Assembly (NCBI GenBank): GCA_022511205.1
Contig: JAFLRY010000010.1
Coordinates: 19,361-55,475 of the forward strand
Length of the DNA: 36,115 bases
From: Eubacterium sp.
GTDB taxonomy: Bacteria; Bacillota; Clostridia; Oscillospirales; Acutalibacteraceae
Direction: 5' to 3'
The position numbers and the translations under genes were made by a program. Under the pieces are notes generated by a model, which was not told the DNA's origin, did not search any database, and worked only from the letters and a program-made list of their open reading frames with translations. Every line of letters begins with the position of its first letter. Position 1 is the stretch's first letter. Below, in pieces: positions 16,045 to 24,907 of the stretch.

Positions 16045-16953
16045 TCAGTCCTTTTCGCGTTGAACCGTCAGGCTCGTTTTATCTGAAATTATAATTATAT
16101 TTCCGTTTAGATCTGTTCTCAGAATTTCAGCGCCCACAGAATTCAGATGATTGATCGCCTCCGTATGAGGATGATTATAGGAATTATCATTTCCAACCTC
16201 TATAACGGCATATTTCGGTGATACTGTGTTGATAAATGCCACTGAAGAAGCCGTGTTGCTTCCGTGGTGACCCACCTTTAAAACGTCCGCCTTCAGGGCG
16301 CTTTTTGAATAGGCGCTCAGCATCTCGCCCTCGGCGAGCGCCTCAGCGTCTCCCGTAAACAGAAAAACGTTGTTGCCGTACTGCAATCTTATTACGGCTG
16401 AGTAATTGTTTAAATCCTTGTAGCTATCGCTTACGGGCGCAAGAAATTCGATTTTCAGATCATCACTTTCACATATGACCTTGCCCGCCTTCGCGGTATT
16501 GATACTCAGCCCCTTATCGGCGATCGCCTGAAGCAAATTTTCAAAGGTTTTCGTATTCGTTGAAGCCTTTGGCATATAAATATCGCCGATTTCAAAATTC
16601 TCAATGATCCTCTTCATACCGCCGATATGATCGGCGTGGGGATGGGTGGCGATGAGATAATCGATCTTTTCATAGCCAAGTTCGGAAATCTTTGAAGCGA
16701 TTTTGCTTGCGCTGTCTGAAACGCCCGCATCGATCAGCATACATTTGCCGTCCGGAAGCTGAATAAACTCGCAGTCACCCTGACCAACGTCAAGAAAATT
16801 CACCGCAAGAATATCTCCCGGCTGAATATTTGAATTAACGTTTTCGCTTTGCTCAGCCTCTGAATAAAAGTATGCGCCTACTGCCGTTATTGCCAATATT
16901 AAGAAGGATATAACTGCCTTCGTCAGATTATCGTTTTTTCTTGAGCTTCTCAT
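16045..16953 (-). CDS. Exported ComEC C-domain-like metallo-beta-lactamase-fold protein
   Basis: A 302-residue protein with a basic N-terminus and one hydrophobic segment (about residues 13-30, AVISFLILAITAVGAYFY), so probably membrane-anchored or secreted with the catalytic domain outside. The MBL domain begins with LDVGQGDCEF (54-63), has the metal motif THPHADHIGG (103-112), FTGDAE and VGHHGSNTAS, all features of the ComEC/Rec2 C-terminal domain family, whose members include phosphodiesterases or nucleases. The ComEC channel domain is absent. The start overlaps the hisD stop as ATGA. It occupies the place in the his operon where hisC is often found; nothing suggests a role in histidine synthesis. 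Paired with the downstream DUF3006 gene. Confidence 0.88.
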   Translation of the reverse strand: MRSSRKNDNLTKAVISFLILAITAVGAYFYSEAEQSENVNSNIQPGDILAVNFLDVGQGDCEFIQLPDGKCMLIDAGVSDSASKIASKISELGYEKIDYLIATHPHADHIGGMKRIIENFEIGDIYMPKASTNTKTFENLLQAIADKGLSINTAKAGKVICESDDLKIEFLAPVSDSYKDLNNYSAVIRLQYGNNVFLFTGDAEALAEGEMLSAYSKSALKADVLKVGHHGSNTASSVAFINTVSPKYAVIEVGNDNSYNHPHTEAINHLNSVGAEILRTDLNGNIIIISDKTSLTVQREKD

Positions 16954-18236
16954 TTTTCAAATCTCACTTTAATTGAGTTTGCGTGGGCGGTCAGCCCCTC
17001 AGTCTGCGCGAGGGTGATAATATCGTCCTTGGCTTTTTCAAGTTCCTCCTGAGTATAGTAAATAAACGAGGATTTCTTCACGAAGCTATCCACGGAAAGC
17101 GGGCTGAAAAACCTTGCCGTTCCGCTTGTTGGAAGCACATGGTTCGGTCCAGCGTAGTAATCGCCGAGGGGTTCGGGAGACCAGTTCCCGAGAAATACCG
17201 AGCCGGCATTGTCTATCATACCGATGTATTTCAGCGGTTCTTCAACACAGAGTTCCAGATGCTCCGGAGCAAGCTCGTTGGCAAATTCGATCGCCTGCTG
17301 CAGATCCTCGCAAACGATGATCTCGCCGTAATCCTCAAGGGATTTCTCAATAATATCCCATCTTTCAAGATGCATTATCTGCTTTTCGATCTCCTTGGCG
17401 GTTGCCTTCGCAAGGCTTTCGGAGGTGGTAAGCAGGATGGAAGAAGCCATTTTGTCATGCTCCGCCTGGCTCATAAGATCAGCGGCAAGAAACGCGGGCT
17501 TCGCGCTCTTATCGGCAATAACGAGGATCTCCGATGGACCTGCCACCATATCGATATCAACAACGCCGTAAAGCAGCTTTTTAGCGGTGGCAACGAAGAT
17601 ATTGCCCGGACCCACTATCTTATCCACCTTTGGAATTCTTTCCGTTCCGTAGGCAAGGGCGGCAACAGCCTGCGCGCCGCCGCAGAGGAATACCTTATCA
17701 ACTCCGGCGATGGCGGCAGTAGCCATGATATTGGGATCGGGTTCGCCCTCCTTGCTTGGGGGCGTTACCATAACTATCTCTTTAACTCCCGCGATTTTTG
17801 CGGGGATAGCGTTCATCAAAACGGAGCTGGGATACGCCGCGGTGCCGCCGGGAACATAAATACCGACACGGTGGAGTCCGCGCACACGCTGACCCATTAT
17901 AACGCCGTTTTCATTCGTCGTCATCCAGCTCTGCTGGCGCTGGCGCATATGGAAATCGTAAATATTATTTTTTGCGTTTATTATTGCTTGCTTAAAAGCT
18001 TCGTCAACGAGCTCAAGATAGGAGTTAAGCTCCTCCTTTTCAATAACGGTCTTTTTCGGAGTAACGCCGTCAAAGCGCGCGGTATATTCGCGCACTGCTT
18101 CATCGCCGCCCTCTTTAACGCCCTGAATTATGGCGGAAACTGCCTCGAGTATCTTCGCGTCCGTTTCAACGTTTCTCTTTTTCAGCGTTTCAATAAGCTC
18201 GTATTCGCTTTTCCCGTTTGCCTTCGTTATTTTCAT
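16950..18236 (-). CDS. hisD: Histidinol dehydrogenase HisD
   Basis: Zn-dependent, NAD-linked four-electron oxidase of 428 aa performing the last two steps of histidine synthesis. Family motifs are present: GTAAYPSSVLMNAIPAKIAG, VGPGNIFVATAKK, DMVAGPSEILVIAD, the zinc/catalytic region DLMSQAEHDKMASS, and in the C-terminal part APEHLEL and LGDYYAGPNHVLPT. Length is normal. It follows the hisZG stop by about 10 nt with a GAGGT ribosome binding site. Its 3' end overlaps the MBL-fold gene by 4 nt. Confidence 0.97.
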   Translation of the reverse strand: MKITKANGKSEYELIETLKKRNVETDAKILEAVSAIIQGVKEGGDEAVREYTARFDGVTPKKTVIEKEELNSYLELVDEAFKQAIINAKNNIYDFHMRQRQQSWMTTNENGVIMGQRVRGLHRVGIYVPGGTAAYPSSVLMNAIPAKIAGVKEIVMVTPPSKEGEPDPNIMATAAIAGVDKVFLCGGAQAVAALAYGTERIPKVDKIVGPGNIFVATAKKLLYGVVDIDMVAGPSEILVIADKSAKPAFLAADLMSQAEHDKMASSILLTTSESLAKATAKEIEKQIMHLERWDIIEKSLEDYGEIIVCEDLQQAIEFANELAPEHLELCVEEPLKYIGMIDNAGSVFLGNWSPEPLGDYYAGPNHVLPTSGTARFFSPLSVDSFVKKSSFIYYTQEELEKAKDDIITLAQTEGLTAHANSIKVRFEK

Positions 18237-18245
18237 ACTTTTACC

Positions 18246-19859
18246 TCACACCTGGCTTGCCAGCTCCATATCGCTGAGAAAATCCTCGATCTCCTCTTTG
18301 CGGAGCTTCATTGAAGCCATATTTACGATTACTCTTGCGGAGATCGGCATAATTTCCTCAACCGCCTCAAGCCCGTTTTCCTTTAGGGTTGAGCCCGTTT
18401 CAACGATATCAACGATACCGTCCGCAAGCCCGAGAAGCGGAGCAAGCTCCACGCTTCCCTCAATTTTGATTATGTCAACGTCCATACCCTTGGATTTGAA
18501 GAATTCGCTCGCAACCTTCGGGTATTTGGACGCAACGGTTTTTCTTTTATAGCCGCTGAAAAAGTCCGTTCCCTTTGGACAGGCAAGCACGAAGCGGCAT
18601 TTGCCCAGATTGAGATCCATAACCTCGTAAAAGGCGCTGCTGTGCTCAACGATCGTATCCTTGCCCACAACGCCGATATCGCACACTCCGTGCTCAACGT
18701 AGGTGATAACGTCCGGCGCTTTTGAAAGCACAGCTTCGTATTGATCCACAGGAATTATGAGCCGCCTACCTTTGTTTTCAAGCTCGCTTGTATCAAGCCC
18801 CATTTTCTGAAACAGCTTAAGGGAAGCCTTTTCGAGCCTGCCCTTTGTGAGGGCGATCCTGATAGGTCTTTCAACGTTTATGACCTCGTTTTTGACCTCG
18901 CAAAGCGCGTTTACGTCAACGGCGAAGCCGATGGCGGGGCAGTCCATTCCAAACTCTGAGATAAGATTATCATAACGTCCGCCTGAAAGGATCGTAACAC
19001 CCGAGCCCTCGGCGTAGCCCCTGAAGATCACACCCGTGTAATAATTGGAGCGATTTACGAGACCTAAGTCGATCATCACGCTGTCCGAAAGCCCCATAGC
19101 CTCCAGCTTTTCAAAGAGCGTTTTAAGATAATCAAGAGCCTTGTTTGAATCCTTGCTTCTGTAAAGCTTTTTCGCCTTATCAAGCACGTCTATACCGCCG
19201 AAAAGCCGCGGCAGGCGGCGAAGCACCGCAGTCTCGTCACTTGCGGGCATTTTATCAAGAATGTCGCCAAGAGCGGCATAATTCTTGCTTTCGATATAAT
19301 TGCAGATATCCGCCTTCTGGGTGGCAGTGATATTCATTTTGCTCAGCACGGCATTGAAAAAGCCTGCGTGACCGATCTCCAGCTTAAAGGAATTGAGATT
19401 GGAGCGCCTGAGCGCCTCCACCGCCATTGAGATTACCTCGATATCAGCTTCAACCGAACCATCGCCGATAAGCTCTATTCCGCTTTGGGGGATCTCGTCA
19501 GTTCTCCCCGCAAGCACCTTGTTTTTAACGAAAACGTTTTGATTGTAATAGAGCCTTACGGGAAAATCGGCGTCCCTCAATCTTGTGGCAACGAGCCTTG
19601 CGATGGGCATCGTATTATCAGGGCGAAGCACCGTGGTTCTTCCGTAATTATCCGTAAGCTTATACATATCGTCCGCTTCAATACCCGTGTTGCCGTTATT
19701 GAAAACGTCAAAAAACTCGATGGCAGGGGTTATTACCTTGCGGTAGGAATTCTCTTTATACAGCGCTGAAAGAGTGGCTTCAACGTTCTTTCTGTCATCC
19801 GACTCCTCAAAGAGGAAATCTCTGCTGCCCTCAGGCGTTATATTGGAATATCTTTTCAT
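18246..19859 (-). CDS. hisZG: HisZ-HisG fusion: ATP phosphoribosyltransferase regulatory plus catalytic subunit
   Basis: A single 537-residue reading frame combining two proteins that are usually separate. Residues 1 to ~325 are HisZ, a histidyl-tRNA-synthetase-like regulatory subunit, with TPEGSRDFLFEE (8-19), TTVLRPDNTMPIARLV (75-90), VRLYYNQNVF (101-110) and GGRYDNLI (293-300). Residues ~332-537 are short-form HisG, with RIALTKGRLEKAS (334-346), the DIGVVGKD loop (394-401) and the PRPP-binding segment ADGIVDIVETGSTLKENGL (479-497). The short HisG form needs HisZ for activity and feedback control. No stop or frameshift separates the halves, and the linker is only a few residues. It is the first gene of the histidine operon, with a CGGAG ribosome binding site. 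Confidence 0.95.
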   Translation of the reverse strand: MKRYSNITPEGSRDFLFEESDDRKNVEATLSALYKENSYRKVITPAIEFFDVFNNGNTGIEADDMYKLTDNYGRTTVLRPDNTMPIARLVATRLRDADFPVRLYYNQNVFVKNKVLAGRTDEIPQSGIELIGDGSVEADIEVISMAVEALRRSNLNSFKLEIGHAGFFNAVLSKMNITATQKADICNYIESKNYAALGDILDKMPASDETAVLRRLPRLFGGIDVLDKAKKLYRSKDSNKALDYLKTLFEKLEAMGLSDSVMIDLGLVNRSNYYTGVIFRGYAEGSGVTILSGGRYDNLISEFGMDCPAIGFAVDVNALCEVKNEVINVERPIRIALTKGRLEKASLKLFQKMGLDTSELENKGRRLIIPVDQYEAVLSKAPDVITYVEHGVCDIGVVGKDTIVEHSSAFYEVMDLNLGKCRFVLACPKGTDFFSGYKRKTVASKYPKVASEFFKSKGMDVDIIKIEGSVELAPLLGLADGIVDIVETGSTLKENGLEAVEEIMPISARVIVNMASMKLRKEEIEDFLSDMELASQV

Positions 19860-19881
19860 AAATTTTCTCCGAAAATCACTT

Positions 19882-19913
19882 TAATGCGCTAATGTGGTAA
19901 TATGCTAACACAT
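19882..19913. promoter_or_regulatory. Putative operator: four tandem 8-bp repeats
   Basis: Four consecutive octamers, TAATGCGC, TAATGTGG, TAATATGC and TAACACAT, each beginning with TAA, in exact 8-bp register. Read on the other strand this gives two related TTAGCnnATTA-type blocks. The array overlaps the -10 element and the likely transcription start of hisZG, a position suited to repression. A TrpR-like YerC/HisR regulator is one candidate ligand, by inference only. Confidence 0.55.
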
Positions 19914-19930
19914 CGAAATGATTTTGTCAA
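19902..19930 (-). promoter_or_regulatory. Sigma-A promoter of the histidine operon
   Basis: Consensus -35 TTGACA (19930-19925), 17-bp spacer, -10 TAGCAT (19907-19902). Transcription should start near 19895, giving a leader of only ~35 nt, too short for a T-box or a leader peptide attenuator. Confidence 0.75.
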
Positions 19931-19973
19931 TGATTGATGTTTATGCGGCTTTTGCACAGGAAAAGCTCTTGCG

Positions 19974-22900
19974 TTAAAAGCCGAACAAAGAGATCTGGTT
20001 GCTTTCAGGCATATCGCCCAACGCGCCGCATTCTCTCAGCGAATCCACAACGGCAGAGCCAACGTGGGCGCGCGCCATAAGATCGTCGCAGGAAAGGAAT
20101 TCACCGCTGCCGTCATTGACCGCTTCGTAAAGCGACTGGGCAGCGTTTTCTCCGATACCGGATATGGCAAGGAACGGAAGTCTGATCCTGCCGTCCTCTA
20201 TCTTATAAATGCGCCAGTCTGATTTATAAAGATCAACAGGCAGGAATTCTATTCCCCTCGCAAGCATTTCTATAACGATCTGGTTTACGACGTAGGTGTT
20301 TTCCTCTTTTGCCGTAACAGGCTGGTTGTTCTTTTTCTTGTTGTTGAATTCATCCATCTGCTGCTTGACTGCCGCCTTGCCCTTAATGGCGGAAACGGCG
20401 TCTATATCGCCGCCGCGAACGGTGAAGAAAGCGGAATAGAAATGGATCGGGTGATATATCTTATACCACGCAAGGCGGAGCGCCGCGATAACGTAAGCCG
20501 CGGCGTGAGCCTTGGGGAACATGTATTTGATCTTATAGCAGGAATCTATATACCACTGCTCAACGCCGATCTCTTTCATTTTATCCTCAAAGGGCGGAAG
20601 CTCCTTAGAGGCCTTGCCCTTTCGGGTGAACTCCATAATTTTAAAGCAATCCTTTTTGGAAAGCGGAGATTGTTTACCGGTTCTGCTCTCGTAATCCTCA
20701 GTGATATGGATGAGGTGGGTCATAATATCGTCACGGCAGCCGATAACGTCCGAAATGGTACAAGTTCCGTCGTGAATAAGCTCCTGCGCGTTGCCCAGCC
20801 AAACGTCCGTTCCGTGGGAAAGCCCCGATATCTGAAGCAGATCGGCGAAGGTCTTGGGCTTTGCCTCCTCAAGCATTCCGATAACGAAGGGCGTACCCAT
20901 TTCGGGAATGGCGAGCGTACCCGTATTACAGCCTATATCCTCCGGCGAAACGCCTATCGGCTCAGTTGAAGTAATAAGCTGATAGAGCTTCGGATCGGAA
21001 AGGTCAACGTCCATTACGGGAATGCCCGTTGAATCCTCGAGATATTTATAAATGGTTGGATTATCGTGGCCAAGCTCGTCCAGCTTCAGGAGCGTATCGT
21101 GAAGTGAATTTTTGAAATCAAAATGGGTGGTATAGGTTCCCTTGGTCTTATCGTTTGAGGGATACTGAATCGGCGTGAAATCCTCAACCGTGTATTGATC
21201 GGGAACTACTACCATCCCGCCGGGATGCTGGCCGGTGGTGCGCTTAATACCGGTGCAGCCCACCGTAAGTCTGTCTATCTCCGCTCTCGGCATACCCGCA
21301 ATATTGCGCTCGTCAAGATATTTCATAACGTAGCCATAGGCGGTTTTATCAGCAACAGTCGCCATCGTTCCCGCCTTGAAAACGTGATCCTTACCGAAAA
21401 GCTCCTCCGTGAATCTGTGGGAGCGGGACTGATATTCGCCTGAGAAATTCAGGTCGATATCCGGCTCTTTATCGCCGTCAAAGCCTAAGAAGGTTTCAAA
21501 GGGGATTTCGTGACCGTCTCGCTTCATAGGATTGCCGCAGACAGGGCAGTTTTTCGGCGGCAGATCAAAGCCTGAGCCAACCTCGCCGTGGGTGAAGAAC
21601 TCGCTGTACTTGCACTCCTTGCAGTAATAGTGGGGCGGAAGCGGATTGACCTCCGAAATGCCGCCGAGATGTGCAACGAGCGATGAGCCTACCGAACCTC
21701 TTGAGCCTACGAGATAGCCGTTTCTCTCGCTCTCCTCAACAAGACGTTTTGCTATAACATAGAGTACGCCGAAGCCGTGACCGATTATTGAATCAAGCTC
21801 ACGCTGAAGTCTTGCGGCAACCAGTTCGGGAACGGGATCGCCGTAAAGCGCCTTTGCGCTTGCCCAGCATTTTTCAGTGAGTTCCTCATTCGCGCCGTCA
21901 ATATGGGGCTGGAACGTTCCCGGCGGGATCGGCGGGATATTGTCCATAACCATATCGGCGATTTTATTGGGATTATCAATAACGAATTCCCTTGCTCTAT
22001 CCCCTGCCCACGCAAAATCAGAGAGCATTTCATCGGTGGTTTTAAAATAAAGGGGCGCCTGCTGGTCCGCATCGTCAAATTTCTTGGAAGCCATTATTAT
22101 GGCGCGGAATTTCGCGTCCTTTTCATCAAGGAAATGAACGTCTCCCGTGGCAACGGTAAGCTTTCCAAGCTTGTCTCCAAGCGCGATTATTTTCTTGTTT
22201 ATATTGATCAAATCTTCCTCTGTATTGACCTTCCAGTGAAGATTCTTTTTTTCCTCGCCCTTTTTGTTGGTTATGTATTCCGCGTTGCTTGTGCGAAGCA
22301 TAAAGGCGTTGTTGCCGTTGGGCTGAATTTCAAGGTAATCGTAAAAAGAAGCGATCTCTTCAAGCTCTTCATCGCTTTTTTCCTCAAGTATCGCCTGATA
22401 AAGCTCGCCCTGCTCACAGGCTGAGCCTATGATGAGCCCGTCTCGCTTTTGAGCAAGTAGGCTCTTTGGGATCAGCGGGCGGTTTTTAAAGGTTTCCGTG
22501 CAGGAATAAGAGATAAGCTCATACAGATTCTTTCTGCCGTATTTGCGCTCTTCCTTTGGAATGGATTCGTCAAAGGAGGTGTCCTCCTTAACAAGCAGAA
22601 TAATGTGGTGACGCTTATACTGATTCTGCTTAAGCTCCATAAAATTGGGATACTTCTCATCGTCAACGAGATAGCCCTCCATACCGAGGATCAGCTTTAT
22701 CTTGCCTTTTGCGGTGTTATAAGCCTCGGGAAGCGCCTGAACTACACCGTGATCCGTAACGGCGATCGCTTTATGGCCCCACTTGATCGCCCTGTTGATA
22801 AGGGCTTTCGGTGAGGTGATTCCGTCCATTTCCGAATAAGCGGTATGCAGATGAAGCTCAACTCTCTTTTCAGGGGCGTTATCCTCTTTTTCCGCTTTCA

Positions 22901-23822
22901 AAACGGTCTGTACGCCGTCCGGCGTGATCATATATTCGCTTGTAAATTTATCGTCCTTGTAATTTCCTTTAACAATAAGGGTCTGCGCGCTGCCAATCTT
23001 TTCAGCAACACGGTCTACGATATCCTTTCTGTCGAATATCTTAACGGAAACGGAGGATGTGTAGTCGGTAATATCAAAGGTAAGTATTTTATTAATGCCG
23101 TTTCTCGTTTCCTTGACCTCGTATTTGAGAATATCGCCCCAGACGGTAACGTTGCCCGAATCCATAGCAAGGCTTGAGATGGGAACAGGCTTTTGGCGAA
23201 TGGGGTTTCCGTAAATCGACTTCGCCGTGTCTATGTATATCGGCAGATCGCCGAGAAGCTCGTGCTTGATATTCTGAGCAAGCTCCTTTTGCTCAGCCTC
23301 CTGTGCGGCAACCTTTTCGGCAACCGCCTCCTTAACTGCCTTTTCAATATCGAATTTCTCCGCCTCGATCATATTGACCTTGAAGGACAATCCGAACATA
23401 TCGAGAATGACCGCCTCGATCTCCTCGTTTATCTTAAGGTTTTCGAGAACGTCCAGCCCGCCTTTTTTCAGGTAGACATTTAAAATATTGCCGTTAAGCT
23501 CCACGTCTGCATTATCAAAAAAGCCGTTCGCCGCGGAATTCTTTTTGCGAACGCATTCTATTATCGAGCTGAAATACGCTGTTTCAAAAATATCGCTTAT
23601 GTATCTGGGCTTAATTGTGATTTTTTTAAGCCCCATTTTATCCTTAATGCTGTTTTCAGCGCTGATAAATTCACTGTATGGCACCAGCTCGGAAAGGCTG
23701 AGCACCACCAAAAGCTCCCTTTCCTCCTTCTTAACGGCAAGGCGAATTATCTCACCGTCACCAAGGCAGGAAAGCTGATAATTTTCAACAAAAGCTCCGA
23801 AATAATCTTTAAACAAATTCAT
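19974..23822 (-). CDS. polC: DNA polymerase III PolC-type, lacking the 3'-5' exonuclease domain
   Basis: Replicative polymerase alpha subunit of 1282 aa, against about 1430-1440 for Bacillus PolC. Order: N-terminal domain (1 to ~210), OB fold (~224-305), PHP domain beginning VELHLHTAYSEMDG (321-334) with VTDH (355-358), zinc-binding cysteines C734, C737, C759 and C762, and polymerase core with GYLVGSRGSVGSS (702-714) and the catalytic aspartates D788 and D790 in PDIDLNFSGEY. A C-terminal clamp-binding QISLF lies at 1276-1280. In standard PolC the PHP domain is split after GxEAxLVDD by a ~170-residue DnaQ-like exonuclease (FDVETTG motif). Here only about 16 residues link LVDD (385-388) to the second PHP part (HHIILLVKE, 405-413). 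The ATG overlaps the ispG stop. Confidence 0.97.
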   Translation of the reverse strand: MNLFKDYFGAFVENYQLSCLGDGEIIRLAVKKEERELLVVLSLSELVPYSEFISAENSIKDKMGLKKITIKPRYISDIFETAYFSSIIECVRKKNSAANGFFDNADVELNGNILNVYLKKGGLDVLENLKINEEIEAVILDMFGLSFKVNMIEAEKFDIEKAVKEAVAEKVAAQEAEQKELAQNIKHELLGDLPIYIDTAKSIYGNPIRQKPVPISSLAMDSGNVTVWGDILKYEVKETRNGINKILTFDITDYTSSVSVKIFDRKDIVDRVAEKIGSAQTLIVKGNYKDDKFTSEYMITPDGVQTVLKAEKEDNAPEKRVELHLHTAYSEMDGITSPKALINRAIKWGHKAIAVTDHGVVQALPEAYNTAKGKIKLILGMEGYLVDDEKYPNFMELKQNQYKRHHIILLVKEDTSFDESIPKEERKYGRKNLYELISYSCTETFKNRPLIPKSLLAQKRDGLIIGSACEQGELYQAILEEKSDEELEEIASFYDYLEIQPNGNNAFMLRTSNAEYITNKKGEEKKNLHWKVNTEEDLININKKIIALGDKLGKLTVATGDVHFLDEKDAKFRAIIMASKKFDDADQQAPLYFKTTDEMLSDFAWAGDRAREFVIDNPNKIADMVMDNIPPIPPGTFQPHIDGANEELTEKCWASAKALYGDPVPELVAARLQRELDSIIGHGFGVLYVIAKRLVEESERNGYLVGSRGSVGSSLVAHLGGISEVNPLPPHYYCKECKYSEFFTHGEVGSGFDLPPKNCPVCGNPMKRDGHEIPFETFLGFDGDKEPDIDLNFSGEYQSRSHRFTEELFGKDHVFKAGTMATVADKTAYGYVMKYLDERNIAGMPRAEIDRLTVGCTGIKRTTGQHPGGMVVVPDQYTVEDFTPIQYPSNDKTKGTYTTHFDFKNSLHDTLLKLDELGHDNPTIYKYLEDSTGIPVMDVDLSDPKLYQLITSTEPIGVSPEDIGCNTGTLAIPEMGTPFVIGMLEEAKPKTFADLLQISGLSHGTDVWLGNAQELIHDGTCTISDVIGCRDDIMTHLIHITEDYESRTGKQSPLSKKDCFKIMEFTRKGKASKELPPFEDKMKEIGVEQWYIDSCYKIKYMFPKAHAAAYVIAALRLAWYKIYHPIHFYSAFFTVRGGDIDAVSAIKGKAAVKQQMDEFNNKKKNNQPVTAKEENTYVVNQIVIEMLARGIEFLPVDLYKSDWRIYKIEDGRIRLPFLAISGIGENAAQSLYEAVNDGSGEFLSCDDLMARAHVGSAVVDSLRECGALGDMPESNQISLFGF

Positions 23823-24874
23823 TACAGTTTTTCAATTTCCTTCATCAGTTCATCAAGTAATCTATCTTCAGGCACCTTGCGGAGTATCTCGCCCTTTTTG
23901 AAAATAAGGCCGTTTCCGTCTCCCCCCGCAATGCCGATATCCGCCTCTCTCGCTTCGCCCGGACCGTTTACAACACAGCCCATAACGGCAACCTTGATCG
24001 GCTTTTTGCAATCCTTCAGTTTCTCTTCAACCTGCTTAGCAAGACCGATAAGATCTATCTTCGTTCTGCCGCAGGTGGGGCAGGAAATTAAGTAAGGGCA
24101 ATCGTTTTTAAGCCCGATCGCTTTGAGTATATCAAAGGCGGCGAACACCTCTTTAACAGGCTCGTCCGAAAGGCTAACGCGGATCGTATCACCTATTCCC
24201 CTCGTTAAAAGAGAACCGATACCCACTGCGGATTTTATAATACCCATGCGCTCCGTGCCTGCTTCCGTAACACCGAGATGAAGCGGATAATCGCATCTCT
24301 CAGAAGCAAACTCATAAGCGCTTATCATCGTGTTTACATTTGAAGATTTTATAGAGATAACGATATCATTAAAATCGAATTTTTCCAAAAGAGACGCATG
24401 ATAGAGCGCGGATTCCACCATTGCTTCGGGAGTGGGCGAACCGTATTTCGCGAGTATCTCTTTTTCGAGGCTTCCGCTGTTTACGCCGATTCTGATCGGT
24501 ATTCCCTTTTGCTTGCATATATCGGCGACCGCCTTAACTCTCGATTCATCGCCGATATTGCCGGGGTTTATTCTGATCTTATCTATGCCTCTTTCGGCGG
24601 CGCCGAGGGCAAGTCTGTAATCAAAATGGATATCCGCAACAAGCGGAACGTCAACCGCGTTTTTGATAGGCTCTATCAAATCAAGCGCCTGCTCGTTTGG
24701 AATGGCAAAGCGGATAACCTGGCAGCCTGCCGCCGCCAGCTCCTTTGCCTGCTCCACGGAGCGCTCTATATCCTCGGCAGGGATATTCAGCATAGACTGA
24801 ACGAGAATCGGAGAATCTCCGCCGATAAAGGAATTACCGAGTTTTATTTTCTTCGTTTTTCTTCTGTTTATCAT
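23822..24874 (-). CDS. ispG: 4-hydroxy-3-methylbut-2-enyl-diphosphate synthase IspG (GcpE)
   Basis: 4Fe-4S enzyme of the MEP isoprenoid pathway, converting MEcPP to HMBPP. The 350-residue two-domain bacterial form has a TIM barrel (VADIHFDYRLAL 79-90, RINPGNIGDE 101-110) and a C-terminal cluster domain with ligands C265 and C268 in SCPTCGRT, C300 in GCVVNGPGEA and the fourth ligand E307. With dxr two genes upstream, two MEP-pathway steps are encoded together with uppS, which uses the product. The stop overlaps the polC start as TAATG. Confidence 0.97.
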   Translation of the reverse strand: MINRRKTKKIKLGNSFIGGDSPILVQSMLNIPAEDIERSVEQAKELAAAGCQVIRFAIPNEQALDLIEPIKNAVDVPLVADIHFDYRLALGAAERGIDKIRINPGNIGDESRVKAVADICKQKGIPIRIGVNSGSLEKEILAKYGSPTPEAMVESALYHASLLEKFDFNDIVISIKSSNVNTMISAYEFASERCDYPLHLGVTEAGTERMGIIKSAVGIGSLLTRGIGDTIRVSLSDEPVKEVFAAFDILKAIGLKNDCPYLISCPTCGRTKIDLIGLAKQVEEKLKDCKKPIKVAVMGCVVNGPGEAREADIGIAGGDGNGLIFKKGEILRKVPEDRLLDELMKEIEKL

Positions 24875-24907
24875 AGTTAAATCCTCAATTGAAATTGAAC
24901 GTTAAAA

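Noticed and set aside
16983-18314. Plus-strand open frame of 443 codons opposite hisD
   Set aside because: Antisense shadow of hisD and the hisZG end, low-complexity composition and no recognisable domain.
19946-19983. CGGCTTTT/AAAAGCCG repeat at the polC 3' end
   Set aside because: An alternative inner pairing also exists and no T tract follows on the minus strand, so I do not call a terminator between polC and hisZG.
19974-23822. Frameshift or pseudogene explanation for the short PolC
   Set aside because: The frame is continuous, all polymerase motifs are intact and the sequence joins the PHP halves cleanly, which fits domain loss and not decay.
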